A DNA stretch of 64,000 nt from Mesorhizobium ciceri WSM4083 (GTDB lineage: Bacteria > Pseudomonadota > Alphaproteobacteria > Rhizobiales > Rhizobiaceae), in the NCBI RefSeq assembly GCF_000519305.1, contig NZ_JAFG01000003.1, forward strand, positions 933,070-997,069. The letters run 5' to 3'. The notes under the pieces are model-generated. The model saw only the letters and a list, made by a program, of their open reading frames with translations, ran no database searches and had not been told where the DNA came from. Position 1 is the first letter of the stretch, and each line of letters begins with the position of its first letter. This document shows, piece after piece, positions 56,350-64,000 of this stretch. Made by a program: the position numbers and the translations under genes.

Positions 56350-57338
56350 GCGGCGCGCTCCTTAAGCGACGGCGCCTCGCCGCAGACGATTGTGCGGTGC
56401 GCGTTCATATCGATGTTGCGGCCGGAGAGAAGCACGACCGCCGGCCCGTCCGCCCTGACCTTGCCGGCCAGCAGCGCGGCGATGCCGACCGCGCCGGCGC
56501 CCTCGACGATTTCGCGCTCCTGCGCATAGGCGTGGCGGATGCCGGCGGCGATCTCGTCTTCACTGAGCAGGATGACATCGTCGAGCAGGTCGCGGCACAT
56601 GGCGAAGGTCAACCGATTGTCGAGGCCGACGCCGCCGCCGAGCGAATCCGCCAGCGTCGGCAATTCTTCCACCAGCACCGGGTGGCCTGCATCGAGGCTG
56701 GCCTTCATCGCCGCGCCACGCGCCATCGAGACACCGATGACTTTTATCCGGGGGCTGACGCCTTTGATCGCCGCGGCAACGCCTGAGGCGAGCCCGCCAC
56801 CCGACAACTGCACCAGAACGAGGGCAGCATCCGGGACCTGTTCGATCATCTCAAGCCCGAGCGTGCCTTGCCCGGCGATAATGTCGGGATGGTCGAAGGG
56901 CGGCAGCATGACCAGCCCCTCTTGCGCCACCAGCCGATCTACCTCCTGCTGGGCATCGTCCTGGCTGTCGCCGACGATGCGGACTTCCGCGCCCAGCCGG
57001 CGGATCTCGTCGAGCTTGTTTTCAGGCACCAGCCGCGACATGCAGATCACCGCGCGCATGCCCTCAAGCTTCGCCGCATGCGCCAGCGCGCGGCCATGAT
57101 TGCCGGTCGAGGCCGCGACCACGCCACGCGTCTTCTCTGCGGTGCTGAGCGAAGCGACGGCATTCGAGGCGCCGCGCAGCTTGAAGCTGCCGGTGGTCTG
57201 CCGGTGTTCGAGCTTGAGGTGAACCTGTACGCCCAGCTCTTCGGAAAGACTTTGGGATAGCACGGTCGGCGTGCGCTCGACTTTACCGGCAATGCGCTCA
57301 CGCGCGGCGCGAATGTGCTCAAGAGTGACCTGTGTCAT
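56346..57338 (-). CDS. eutB: EutB, PLP-dependent dehydratase of hydroxyectoine use
   Basis: 330 residues from the ATG at 57338 (MTQVTLEHIRA); ATG 57344 is an alternative. It is a threonine-dehydratase-like PLP enzyme: the Lys is in QTTGSFKLRGASNAV, followed by ASTGNHGRALAHAA and the glycine-rich QLSGGGLASGVA. In the ectoine locus EutB is thought to remove water from hydroxyectoine, with EutC reducing the product. It follows eutA directly. Confidence 0.9.
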   Translation of the reverse strand: MTQVTLEHIRAARERIAGKVERTPTVLSQSLSEELGVQVHLKLEHRQTTGSFKLRGASNAVASLSTAEKTRGVVAASTGNHGRALAHAAKLEGMRAVICMSRLVPENKLDEIRRLGAEVRIVGDSQDDAQQEVDRLVAQEGLVMLPPFDHPDIIAGQGTLGLEMIEQVPDAALVLVQLSGGGLASGVAAAIKGVSPRIKVIGVSMARGAAMKASLDAGHPVLVEELPTLADSLGGGVGLDNRLTFAMCRDLLDDVILLSEDEIAAGIRHAYAQEREIVEGAGAVGIAALLAGKVRADGPAVVLLSGRNIDMNAHRTIVCGEAPSLKERAA

Positions 57339-57347
57339 GATCATCAA

Positions 57348-58124
57348 TCAGACGGCCAATGGCTGCGTCATCAGACGGCCGAATTCGGGATGCGGCGTGT
57401 CATCTCCGCAAAGCCGCAGACAATTCCAGGCGGTCGCCTGATTGCTGGTCACCACGGGACGTCCAATAGAATTTTCCATGCCGGTGACCGCGAGGGCGCT
57501 ACGCAGCGCCGTGCAGGACACGAACAGCGCATCGGCGCTGGCGTCGGTCGCTTCCCGCGCCAGGTCGACAAGCGTTGCCGGTGCGATGCGTGCCATCTCG
57601 CGATCGTCCTCGAAGCCGAGGCAGGTGAAGCTGACGATCTCGAAGCCGCGCGCCGCGAAATAGGCGGCCATCGGCCTGGATGTCTCGACCGTGTAGGGAG
57701 TGAGGATGCTGATCTTGCTCGCGCCCAGCGCACGCAGCCCGCGCACGCCCGCCATGGGCGGTGTGACCACCGGCACGCCGGGCTTTGCGACCTGGATCGC
57801 CGCCTCGATCTCGGCATCGCCGATCACCACCGAGGCCGAAGTGCAGGAATAGCAGATGGCATCGAGCTTCTCGTCCGGCAGGATCAGGGCCGCGCCCGCC
57901 GTCAGCGCCGGCTGCATCTTGCGCAAATTTTCTGGCGTCGTCGGGTTGGCGTAGGGAATGCGCGCGACATAGACGCCGACCCGCTCGCTCGCCACCATGC
58001 GGCGGAAATCCGGTTCGCTGGTGTGGTCGGTGGCCAGGATGATCAGGCCGATGCGCATGTCGAGCGGGCGTGCATCCAGCGCCGGCCGTTTCGGGTAGAC
58101 CTTGATCTCGGGCAAGGGTTTCAT
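57348..58124 (-). CDS. eutA: EutA, Asp/Glu-racemase-like ectoine utilisation protein
   Basis: 258 residues of the arylmalonate decarboxylase/maleate isomerase-like racemase superfamily. Two candidate cysteines stand at the typical places: DAICYSCTSASVVIG and ADALFVSCTALRSALA. GLIILATDHTSEPDF is the family start. EutA occurs beside EutB and EutC in ectoine/hydroxyectoine clusters; its exact reaction is unproven. It lies between the transporter and eutB, three bases after ehuD. Confidence 0.9.
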   Translation of the reverse strand: MKPLPEIKVYPKRPALDARPLDMRIGLIILATDHTSEPDFRRMVASERVGVYVARIPYANPTTPENLRKMQPALTAGAALILPDEKLDAICYSCTSASVVIGDAEIEAAIQVAKPGVPVVTPPMAGVRGLRALGASKISILTPYTVETSRPMAAYFAARGFEIVSFTCLGFEDDREMARIAPATLVDLAREATDASADALFVSCTALRSALAVTGMENSIGRPVVTSNQATAWNCLRLCGDDTPHPEFGRLMTQPLAV

Positions 58125-58127
58125 CGG

Positions 58128-58787
58128 CTACCTCTCGATCTTGCCGTAGCGGCGTTCCAGCCAGCGCAGCAGCACGACCGAAAACAGACTGATGACCAGG
58201 AAGAAAGCACCGACCAGGGTGATCGGCTCGATATAGCGATAGTAGGTGTTGGCGACGCTTTTGGCCTGATTCATCAGTTCCAGAACGGTGATCGCCGACA
58301 GCAGCGGCGTTTCCTTGAACATGGCGATAAAGTAATTGGCGAGCGCCGGAATCATCGGTGGGATGGCCTGCGGAATGATGATGTGGGTCCAGGTCTGCCT
58401 GGCGCTGAGATTGCAGGCCTTGGCGGCCTCCCATTGGCCGCGCGGCACATTGTCGATGCCGGCACGATAGACCTCGGCCGTGTAGGTGCCGTAATGCAGC
58501 CCGAGCCCGATGACACCGGCGACCAGCGGCGGCAGCAGGATGCCGATGTCGGGCAGCACGTAGAAGATGAAATAGAGCTGCACCAGCAGCGGCGTGCCAC
58601 GGATGAATTCAGCCGCCCAGCCGACCGTGCGCGACAACCCCTTGTTGGGCGAGCGGCGCGCAAGCGCAATGCCAAGCCCGACGATCGCCGCCAGCACCGA
58701 GCCGAGCAGTGTCGCCAGGATGGTGATCTTCACCCCCTGGATCAGCGTCGGCATGATTTCCCAGACGAAATTCCAATCCCACTCCAT
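58128..58787 (-). CDS. ehuD: ectoine/hydroxyectoine ABC permease EhuD
   Basis: 219 residues, polar-amino-acid-type permease with about five membrane segments and the EAA loop (GQWEAAKACNLSARQTWTHI, IPQAIPPMIPA). Paired with EhuC it forms the channel of the ectoine importer. It overlaps the ehuC stop by one base (TGATG), so the two are translationally coupled. Confidence 0.92.
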   Translation of the reverse strand: MEWDWNFVWEIMPTLIQGVKITILATLLGSVLAAIVGLGIALARRSPNKGLSRTVGWAAEFIRGTPLLVQLYFIFYVLPDIGILLPPLVAGVIGLGLHYGTYTAEVYRAGIDNVPRGQWEAAKACNLSARQTWTHIIIPQAIPPMIPALANYFIAMFKETPLLSAITVLELMNQAKSVANTYYRYIEPITLVGAFFLVISLFSVVLLRWLERRYGKIER

Positions 58788-59446
58788 CAGGCACGCACCC
58801 CATCAAGGCCGCGCGCCATGCGGCGTTCCAGCGAGCGCACGCCCCACGAGATGAGCAGGGCGAGGATGAAATAGATGATCAGGATGGTGGTGAACGGCAC
58901 CAGGGTGTTGCCGGTCTGGGCGCGCACCACCTGCGCCTGGAAGGTCAGGTCGGTGAGCGAGATCAGCGACACCACGGCGGTGGCCTTGAGCAATTCGATG
59001 GCGTTGTTGCCGAAAGTCGGCAGCATCACCAGCAGCGCCTGCGGCAGGATGATGTGGCGCATGCCTTGCCAGCGGCCGAGATTGAGCGCGATGCAGGCCT
59101 CATACTGTTCGCGGCCGATCGACTGGATGGCGCCGCGCACGACTTCGGCGGCGTAGGCGCCGACATTGAGGCCGAGCGCCAGCACGCCGGCCTGCAACGG
59201 GGTCAGCGAAATGCCGATGAAGGGCAGCACGAAATAGGCCCAGAACAGTTGCACGAAGATCGAGGTGCCGCGGAAGAATTCGATGTAGGCGGTGGCCAAC
59301 CAACGCAGCGCAAAGAAGCGCGACACGCGCCCCATTCCGGCGAGGAAGGCCATGATCAGCGCGAGCACCGACCCCATCAGCGTCAGCTCGATGGTGACAA
59401 GCGCTCCCTGCAATATCAGGCCGAAATAGCCGGACCACTGGGTCAT
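58787..59446 (-). CDS. ehuC: ectoine/hydroxyectoine ABC permease EhuC
   Basis: 219 residues, same family as EhuD: membrane segments and the EAA loop YEACIALNLGRWQGMRHIIL PQALL. The spacing between ehuB and ehuC is 176 bases and is filled by a RIME-like element. Confidence 0.92.
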   Translation of the reverse strand: MTQWSGYFGLILQGALVTIELTLMGSVLALIMAFLAGMGRVSRFFALRWLATAYIEFFRGTSIFVQLFWAYFVLPFIGISLTPLQAGVLALGLNVGAYAAEVVRGAIQSIGREQYEACIALNLGRWQGMRHIILPQALLVMLPTFGNNAIELLKATAVVSLISLTDLTFQAQVVRAQTGNTLVPFTTILIIYFILALLISWGVRSLERRMARGLDGVRA

Positions 59447-59480
59447 TTAATGTACTGTTCCACCTGGACGTTTGGTCGAA

Positions 59481-59609
59481 GCCCCCTCACCCGGCCTCCG
59501 CTACGCTCGGCCGACCTCTCCCCGGCGGGGAGAGGAGACCACCAGCGTCGGCGCCAGCCTCTTCTCCCCAGCGGGGAGAAGGTGGCCCGAAGGGCCGGAT
59601 GAGGGGGTC
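59481..59609. repeat. RIME-like palindromic element between ehuB and ehuC
   Basis: The left arm holds CCCCCTCACCCGGCC and CTCTCCCCGGCGGGGAGAG; the right arm holds CTTCTCCCCAGCGGGGAGAA and CCGGATGAGGGGG. The inverted repeat is imperfect, with the characteristic CTCCCC-GCGGGGAG hairpins in both arms. It lies within the ectoine operon. Confidence 0.8.
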
Positions 59610-59622
59610 TTCCTTCCTTACT

Positions 59623-60477
59623 TCACTTGGCCGCGCAGAGCTTGTCGCGGCTGGTCGACATCGCGGCTGCGGCCGAGAAGCCGTAGGGCTCGATGATCTT
59701 GGCGAACTCACCCGATTTCTTCATCTTGGCCAGTTCGACGTCGAAGGCATCGCGCAATGCCTCGTCGCCCTTCTTGAAGGCGGCGCCGTCGCAATAGACC
59801 GGTGCGCCCTGCACCGGAGCGATGACTTCGAGGTTCGTATCGTTGGCCTTCTTGACCAGATCATTGATCGACAGGACGGGCAGCGAATAAGCGTCGATGC
59901 GGCCATCCTGAAGCATCTTCACGCCGCTCTGGCCATCCGGCACGACGATGACGCGATCGCGCGGCACGCCGGCATTGAGCGCGAGCTTCTCCTCGGTGCC
60001 GCCGCCCGGCGCACCGATGGTCGCAGTCGTATCCTTGGCGACATCCTCATAGCTCTTGAAGCCCTTCGGATTGCCCTTCTTCACCAACATCGCCTCGGCA
60101 TCGCAAAGCACCGGCTCGGAATAGACGACGGCGGCGCAGCGTTCCGGCTTCATGAACAGGCCGGCGGTGACGACATCGAAGCGACCGGCCTGCAGGCCGG
60201 GGATCATGGCACCATATTCGGAGATCGAAGCGGCGACGTCGGCGACGCCGAGCCGCTTGAATATCTCGCGGGCCACATCGGGCGCGGCACCCGAAACCTT
60301 ACCGTCGGCGGCGACCGCCGTATAGGGCGGCTCGTTGGCGATGGCGAGGCGGGCGAAACCTTGCGCCTTGAGCTGTTCGAGCTTGCTGTCGTCGGCCGAA
60401 CCGGGGATCGAGGCGGCCAGCACCGCCGTCAGTGCAAGACCGGCAACGCCAGCCAGAATGCCAAGTTTCTTCTTCAT
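59623..60477 (-). CDS. ehuB: ectoine/hydroxyectoine-binding protein EhuB
   Basis: 284 residues from the ATG at 60477, with AAGGAG nine bases upstream. Signal peptide (MKKKLGILAGVAGLALTAVL, cut near ASIPG or later). It is a family 3 solute-binding protein: FARLAIANEPPYTAVAADGK, FDVVTAGLFMKPERCAAVVYS, GVPRDRVIVVPDGQSGVKML. It binds ectoines in the periplasm and delivers them to EhuC-EhuD. Confidence 0.93.
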   Translation of the reverse strand: MKKKLGILAGVAGLALTAVLAASIPGSADDSKLEQLKAQGFARLAIANEPPYTAVAADGKVSGAAPDVAREIFKRLGVADVAASISEYGAMIPGLQAGRFDVVTAGLFMKPERCAAVVYSEPVLCDAEAMLVKKGNPKGFKSYEDVAKDTTATIGAPGGGTEEKLALNAGVPRDRVIVVPDGQSGVKMLQDGRIDAYSLPVLSINDLVKKANDTNLEVIAPVQGAPVYCDGAAFKKGDEALRDAFDVELAKMKKSGEFAKIIEPYGFSAAAAMSTSRDKLCAAK

Positions 60478-60564
60478 TGTTCCCAACTCCTTGTTTCTTG
60501 TCTTGCTTTGTTACGAGGCGGCTCTCGTCACCTCGGGACGACTTCGTCGCCCTGGGCATTGCGG

Positions 60565-61356
60565 TCAGACGCGATGTCCGGCCGCGATGATCTTCTTCAG
60601 GAAGCCTTGCGTACGCTCCTGCTTGGGATTGCGGAAAATCTCGTCCGGCTTGCCCTCCTCGACGATCCTGCCACGATCGAAGAACAGTACCCGGTCGGCG
60701 AAATCGTGGGCGAAACCCATCTCGTGGGTGACAAGCAGCATGGTCATGTCGGTCTCGGCGGCGAGTTTGCGCATGACGTTCATCACCTCCTCGACCAGCT
60801 CCGGATCGAGCGCCGACGTCACCTCGTCGAAAAGCATGATCTTCGGCGACAGCGCGAGCGCCCGGGCGATTGCCACGCGTTGCTTCTGGCCACCGGACAG
60901 CTGCGCCGGCATGGACTTGGCCTTGTCGGCCATGCCGACCATTTCGAGCAGTTCCATCGCCCGCTTTTCGGCGGCGGCCCGTGGCGTGCCCTTGGTCAGC
61001 ATCGGCGCCAGCGTGACATTGTCCATGACGCATTTGTGCGGAAACAGGTTGAACAGCTGGAAGACCATGCCGATCTTTTGGCGCATCCTTGTCAGATGCC
61101 GCTCATCGGCAGCCAGCAGCTGGCCATTGCGCTCCATGTGGTAGAGCTGCTCGCCGTCGATCTGGATATGACCGCCATCGATGCGCTCAAGCGTCATCAG
61201 GATGCGCAGGATCGTCGTCTTGCCCGAGCCCGACGGGCCGATCAGCGCCAGCTTCTCGCCGGGCATGACCTGCATCGACAGGCCGTCCAGCACCTTGAAG
61301 CTGCCGAAGCTCTTCGAGATGTCGTCGATCTTGATGATGGGCGCTGATGCGGACAA
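60565..61356 (-). CDS. ehuA: ectoine/hydroxyectoine ABC ATPase EhuA
   Basis: 263 residues starting with TTG at 61356, with GGGGAA five bases before. All ABC motifs are present: Walker A GPSGSGKTT, Q-loop VFQLFNLFPH, signature LSGGQKQRVAIARAL, Walker B IMLFDEVTSALD and the H-loop LLVTHEMGF. It energises EhuBCD uptake. First gene after enuR, with a 125-base gap that carries two direct repeats. Confidence 0.94.
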   Translation of the reverse strand: MSASAPIIKIDDISKSFGSFKVLDGLSMQVMPGEKLALIGPSGSGKTTILRILMTLERIDGGHIQIDGEQLYHMERNGQLLAADERHLTRMRQKIGMVFQLFNLFPHKCVMDNVTLAPMLTKGTPRAAAEKRAMELLEMVGMADKAKSMPAQLSGGQKQRVAIARALALSPKIMLFDEVTSALDPELVEEVMNVMRKLAAETDMTMLLVTHEMGFAHDFADRVLFFDRGRIVEEGKPDEIFRNPKQERTQGFLKKIIAAGHRV

Positions 61357-61411
61357 ATAAATTCCCCGTGCTGGAGAAGCCTGTGCCCCTTAACGATGCG
61401 GAACGCGCCAA

Positions 61412-61445
61412 ATCATGTCAATTGGGAAAATAATATCATGACAAT
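61412..61445 (-). promoter_or_regulatory. direct repeats before ehuA, possible regulator sites
   Basis: ATCATGTCAAT (61412-61422) and ATCATGACAAT (61435-61445) differ at one base and repeat after 23 bases, about two helix turns. On the minus strand the repeats include TTGACA and TTGTCA, which could be -35 boxes. Similar half-sites (AATTGACAAT, TGTCATGA) occur near the enuR start. They are candidates for EnuR binding or for the promoter. Confidence 0.4.
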
Positions 61446-61481
61446 TATTCTGATTCCGCACAATTTCCGAGCAAACCGGGC

Positions 61482-62867
61482 CTAGATGGCGAGCAGCAGA
61501 TGCTCCGGATCGCCGAGCAAAAGCTTGGTGACAACGCCGAGGCCGGCGCGCAGTTCCCCCTCGGTGGTCGAACCCAGCGAGATACGTACCGCCGGATGCC
61601 AGGGCGCGCCCGAAATACGGAAGGATGTTCCGGGTGCGATCGCTACGCCCTGCAGGCGAGCCTGGGCGACAAAGCTTTCCTCGGCCCGGTCGGCCGGCAG
61701 TTGCAGCCAGACATGCAACCCGTCGCGCCGGGCGCGATAGTCGACCCCCGCCAGCACTTGCGCTGCAATATCCTGCCGGCGCCGCAAAGCCCCGCGCTGC
61801 CAGTGGACAAGCTCCATCGCCGTGCCGTCGGTTACCCACTTTGTGGCGATCTCGGCCACCAGCGGCGTCGCCATCCAGTTCGAAACCAGATGCCGGTTGG
61901 CGACGGCGGCGACGTAGCGGTCGGGCGCGGCGAGATAGCCGATGCGGAGGCCGGGCACGGTGATCTTGGTGAAGGAGGTGACGTAGAGCGTGCGCTCCGG
62001 CGCGAACGCGGCAACCGGCGGTGGCCGGTCTTCGACCAGCGGACCCAGCACATCGTTCTCGATGATGGCGATGTCGTGCTTGCGCGCGACCGCGGCGATT
62101 TCTTCGCGCCGCCGCGCATCCATCAGCGTCGCCGTCGGATTGATGACCGAGGGCTGCACGAAGACCGCGCGGATGTCGGAAAGCCGGCAGGCCTCGTCCA
62201 GCGCCTCCGGGATCAAGCCGTTGTCGTCGATCGGCAGCCCTTCCAGGTTGAAGCCGAGATAGCGCGCCAGCGGCACCAGCGTGTGATGGCCGATCGCCTC
62301 CGTGGCGACCGTCGAGCCCGGCGGCGCAACGCTCATCAGCGCCACCGTCATGCCGGCGGTGGCGCCGTTGGTCAGGCTGATGTTCTGCGCGGAGGTGTCG
62401 AGCCCGCACAGTCTCAACCATTCGACCGCCACCCCGCGGTGGCGGGGGAACACCATGTTGGGCCGGAACGAAAGTGCTGAACTCGATGGCAGGTTTTCCG
62501 CCAGCCAGCCCAGCGCCTGCTTCAGCCGCTCCAGATGCATCGGCTCGCAGACCGGCTTCAGAATAGACAGATCGATGACTTCGCCCAGTCGCTCCGGCAG
62601 ATACGGCGGCTCCGGCTCGCGGCGCTGCGTCTGGACGAAGCTGCCGCGGCCGATCTCGCCCGAAATCAGGCCGCGCCGGATCAGTTCCTCATAGGCGCGG
62701 CTGACCGTCTGCACCGAAAGTTTCAGATCGTCGGCCAGCCGGCGATGGGTCGGCAGACGCGCGCCATTGGCAAGGCGCCCGTCATGGATGGCGCGCGCGA
62801 ACTGGTCGGCCAGCGATTGATAGGCCGGGCGCCGGATGAGCGCGGGATCGGGTTGCCACAATGTCAT
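61482..62867 (-). CDS. enuR: EnuR-type MocR/GntR regulator of ectoine catabolism
   Basis: 461 residues of the MocR subfamily. An N-terminal GntR winged helix (RLPTHRRLADDLKLSVQTVS, RAYEELIRRGLISGE) is followed by an aminotransferase-like domain with the PLP lysine in YVTSFTKITVPGLRIGYLA. EnuR is known to bind PLP and to sense an ectoine-derived diaminobutyrate. Its gene heads the ehu-eut-doe genes here and diverges from the AsnC-type gene. Confidence 0.92.
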   Translation of the reverse strand: MTLWQPDPALIRRPAYQSLADQFARAIHDGRLANGARLPTHRRLADDLKLSVQTVSRAYEELIRRGLISGEIGRGSFVQTQRREPEPPYLPERLGEVIDLSILKPVCEPMHLERLKQALGWLAENLPSSSALSFRPNMVFPRHRGVAVEWLRLCGLDTSAQNISLTNGATAGMTVALMSVAPPGSTVATEAIGHHTLVPLARYLGFNLEGLPIDDNGLIPEALDEACRLSDIRAVFVQPSVINPTATLMDARRREEIAAVARKHDIAIIENDVLGPLVEDRPPPVAAFAPERTLYVTSFTKITVPGLRIGYLAAPDRYVAAVANRHLVSNWMATPLVAEIATKWVTDGTAMELVHWQRGALRRRQDIAAQVLAGVDYRARRDGLHVWLQLPADRAEESFVAQARLQGVAIAPGTSFRISGAPWHPAVRISLGSTTEGELRAGLGVVTKLLLGDPEHLLLAI

Positions 62868-62948
62868 GACTTATTAGAGATCGAAATCAGTGCAATTGAC
62901 AATCGAAATAATGCGCCGTCATGGTACTCGGACGAAAAGTGAGCCCTG

Positions 62949-63440
62949 ATGACATCAGCGAAACTCGACCCGATCGACCTGAAAATCCTCGACGCCATCC
63001 AGCGCGACGGACGCATCACCAAGCTGGCACTGGCCGAACAGGTCGGACTGTCGCCGACGCCGTGCTGGATGCGGCTGCGCAAGCTGGAGAAGGCCGGCAT
63101 CGTCTCGGGCTACCACGCCAGGATCGCCATGCGCGTCGTGGCACCCGTTGCCACCGTGCTGATGGAGGTGACCCTGGCAAACCACCGCCAGGCCGATTTC
63201 GACCGTTTCGAGCGCGTTATCCGCGATGTTCCCGAGATCGTCGCCTGCTGGTCTGTCGGCGGCGGCGTCGACTATCTGTTGAAGGTAATGGCGCGCGATA
63301 TCGACGCCTATCAGCGGCTGGTCGATGGCTTGCTGGAACGCGAGATCGGCATCGATCGCTACTTCACCTACATCGTCATCAAGACCGTAAAGGACGAGGT
63401 GGCGCTGCCCCTCGCAGAGCTTTTGCCGGCGTCTTCATAG
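62949..63440 (+). CDS. AsnC/Lrp-family regulator of the ectoine locus
   Basis: 163 residues. N-terminal helix-turn-helix (LDPIDLKILDAIQRDGRITK, LALAEQVGLSPTPCWMRLRK) and C-terminal RAM ligand domain (VPEIVACWSVGGGVDYLLKV). An AsnC-type gene, called asnC or doeX in various species, accompanies ectoine genes in many bacteria. It diverges from enuR over 81 bases and precedes the dehydrogenase gene. Confidence 0.92.
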   Translation: MTSAKLDPIDLKILDAIQRDGRITKLALAEQVGLSPTPCWMRLRKLEKAGIVSGYHARIAMRVVAPVATVLMEVTLANHRQADFDRFERVIRDVPEIVACWSVGGGVDYLLKVMARDIDAYQRLVDGLLEREIGIDRYFTYIVIKTVKDEVALPLAELLPASS

Positions 63441-63445
63441 GAGCA

Positions 63446-63489
63446 GAGAGATCCTCTCGCCGGGCAACCCGATAGAGAGAGTCTCTCTA
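63446..63489. promoter_or_regulatory. GAGAG palindromes before the dehydrogenase gene
   Basis: TAGAGAGA (63473-63480) and TCTCTCTA (63482-63489) make a perfect 17-base palindrome. GAGAG-ATC-CTCTC (63446-63458) is a second one, and CCTCTCTATC follows further on. They lie between the AsnC-type gene and the dehydrogenase gene and may be operators, perhaps of AsnC, or part of a transcript hairpin. Confidence 0.4.
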
Positions 63490-63570
63490 CGTCAGGACTT
63501 CCAAACAGCCTCTCTATCTGCATCGGGCGGATAGTCTTCCCACATCAGTCCGAACCGGGAGGCTTTGACC

Positions 63571-64000
63571 ATGTCCGCGCATTTCGCCCGCTCGCATCGC
63601 CATGAAGCGCTCGATCGCCTCGCCGACCGCCGGCTGCTGCGTGAACTCGCCTATGTCGATGGCCACTGGACCGCAAGCGAGGCCGCCGAAAGCTTCGAGG
63701 TCAACGATCCGGCCACCGGCACCACAGTCGCTTTCGTCTCCGCGCTCGATGGCCGGCAGACGACAAAGGCGATTGATGCCGCCGCGCGTGCCTTCCCGGC
63801 CTGGCGGGCGCTATTGCCGCAGGAGCGTTCCAAAATTCTGCGAAAATGGTTCGAGCTGATCATCGCTGCAAAGCAAGACCTCGCTCTGCTGATGACGCTG
63901 GAACAGGGCAAGCCGCTGCAGGAGTCGCTGGGCGAAATCGACTATGCCGCTTCCTTCGTCGAATGGTATGCCGAAGAAGCAAAACGCCTCAACGCCGAGA
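63571..64000 (+). CDS. ssd: NAD(P)-dependent semialdehyde dehydrogenase (partial)
   Basis: The first 143 residues of an aldehyde dehydrogenase cut by the window end. The ATG at 63571 has GGGAGG eight bases before. Family features: AYVDGHWTASEAAESFEVND, PATGTTVAFVSALDG, FPAWRALLPQERSKILRKW and LMTLEQGKPLQESLGEIDYA with the usual start of the NAD-binding domain. It matches succinate-semialdehyde dehydrogenase (GabD-like). In rhizobial ectoine loci a gene called ssd stands here, oxidising the semialdehyde derived from diaminobutyrate. The catalytic Cys lies beyond the window. Confidence 0.85.
   Translation, partial: MSAHFARSHRHEALDRLADRRLLRELAYVDGHWTASEAAESFEVNDPATGTTVAFVSALDGRQTTKAIDAAARAFPAWRALLPQERSKILRKWFELIIAAKQDLALLMTLEQGKPLQESLGEIDYAASFVEWYAEEAKRLNAE

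Overview
The window reads as chromosomal DNA of an alphaproteobacterium of the order Rhizobiales, most likely Mesorhizobium. The grounds are high GC, a DUF768-type small protein (a family I associate with Mesorhizobium), RIME-like palindromic intergenic elements, the hisS-hisZ-hisG and glcD-glcE-glcF orders, and an ehu/eut/doe ectoine locus of the rhizobial kind. Genus is inferred from gene content only.

Positions 1-16177 are accessory DNA. On the left are a secreted caspase-like/Sel1 protein with a small lipoprotein, then a large integrase-like gene broken by several frameshifts (3404-5760). An excisionase-like plus tyrosine integrase pair (6333-7882) follows. Next comes the most unusual part, 8134-13985, all on the minus strand: an E2-E1 fusion, a JAMM/JAB deconjugase translationally coupled to it, a metallo-beta-lactamase (MBL) protein with a C-terminal caspase/C25-like peptidase domain, and two small proteins that both end in glycine. 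Two 57-bp direct repeats (7777-7833 and 11449-11505), each starting with what looks like a tRNA 3' end, flank the MBL-peptidase half. A second integration module (AlpA-like regulator and P4-type integrase, 14241-15861) abuts the 3' end of guaA. guaA is, from memory, an integration target of the tripartite symbiosis ICEs of Mesorhizobium.

Positions 16178-52700 are ordinary chromosome: guaA, a nucleosidase, a thioesterase, TspO, RsmB, aquaporin, a ChaA-type exchanger, an acyl-CoA synthetase, hisS-hisZ-hisG, Tag glycosylase, an L,D-transpeptidase, FolD, the glycolate oxidase genes glcD-glcE-glcF, a FadR-type regulator with an LldD-type oxidase, RsmE, GshA, XseA and a P1-family peptidase. Similar palindromes lie in front of glcD and of the FadR-type regulator, suggesting one regulon for 2-hydroxyacid oxidation. 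Three RIME-like palindromes sit inside operon gaps (hisS/hisZ, glcD/glcE, ehuC/ehuB).

Positions 53136-64000 hold an ectoine/5-hydroxyectoine uptake and degradation locus. The minus-strand genes run enuR, ehuA, ehuB, ehuC, ehuD, eutA, eutB, eutC, doeA, doeB. Divergent from them are an AsnC/Lrp regulator and the start of a semialdehyde dehydrogenase cut by the window end. The ABC transporter imports ectoines, EutABC are thought to convert hydroxyectoine to ectoine, DoeA and DoeB open the ring and deacetylate, and the dehydrogenase would feed the product to central metabolism. No rRNA, intact tRNA or CRISPR array was seen.
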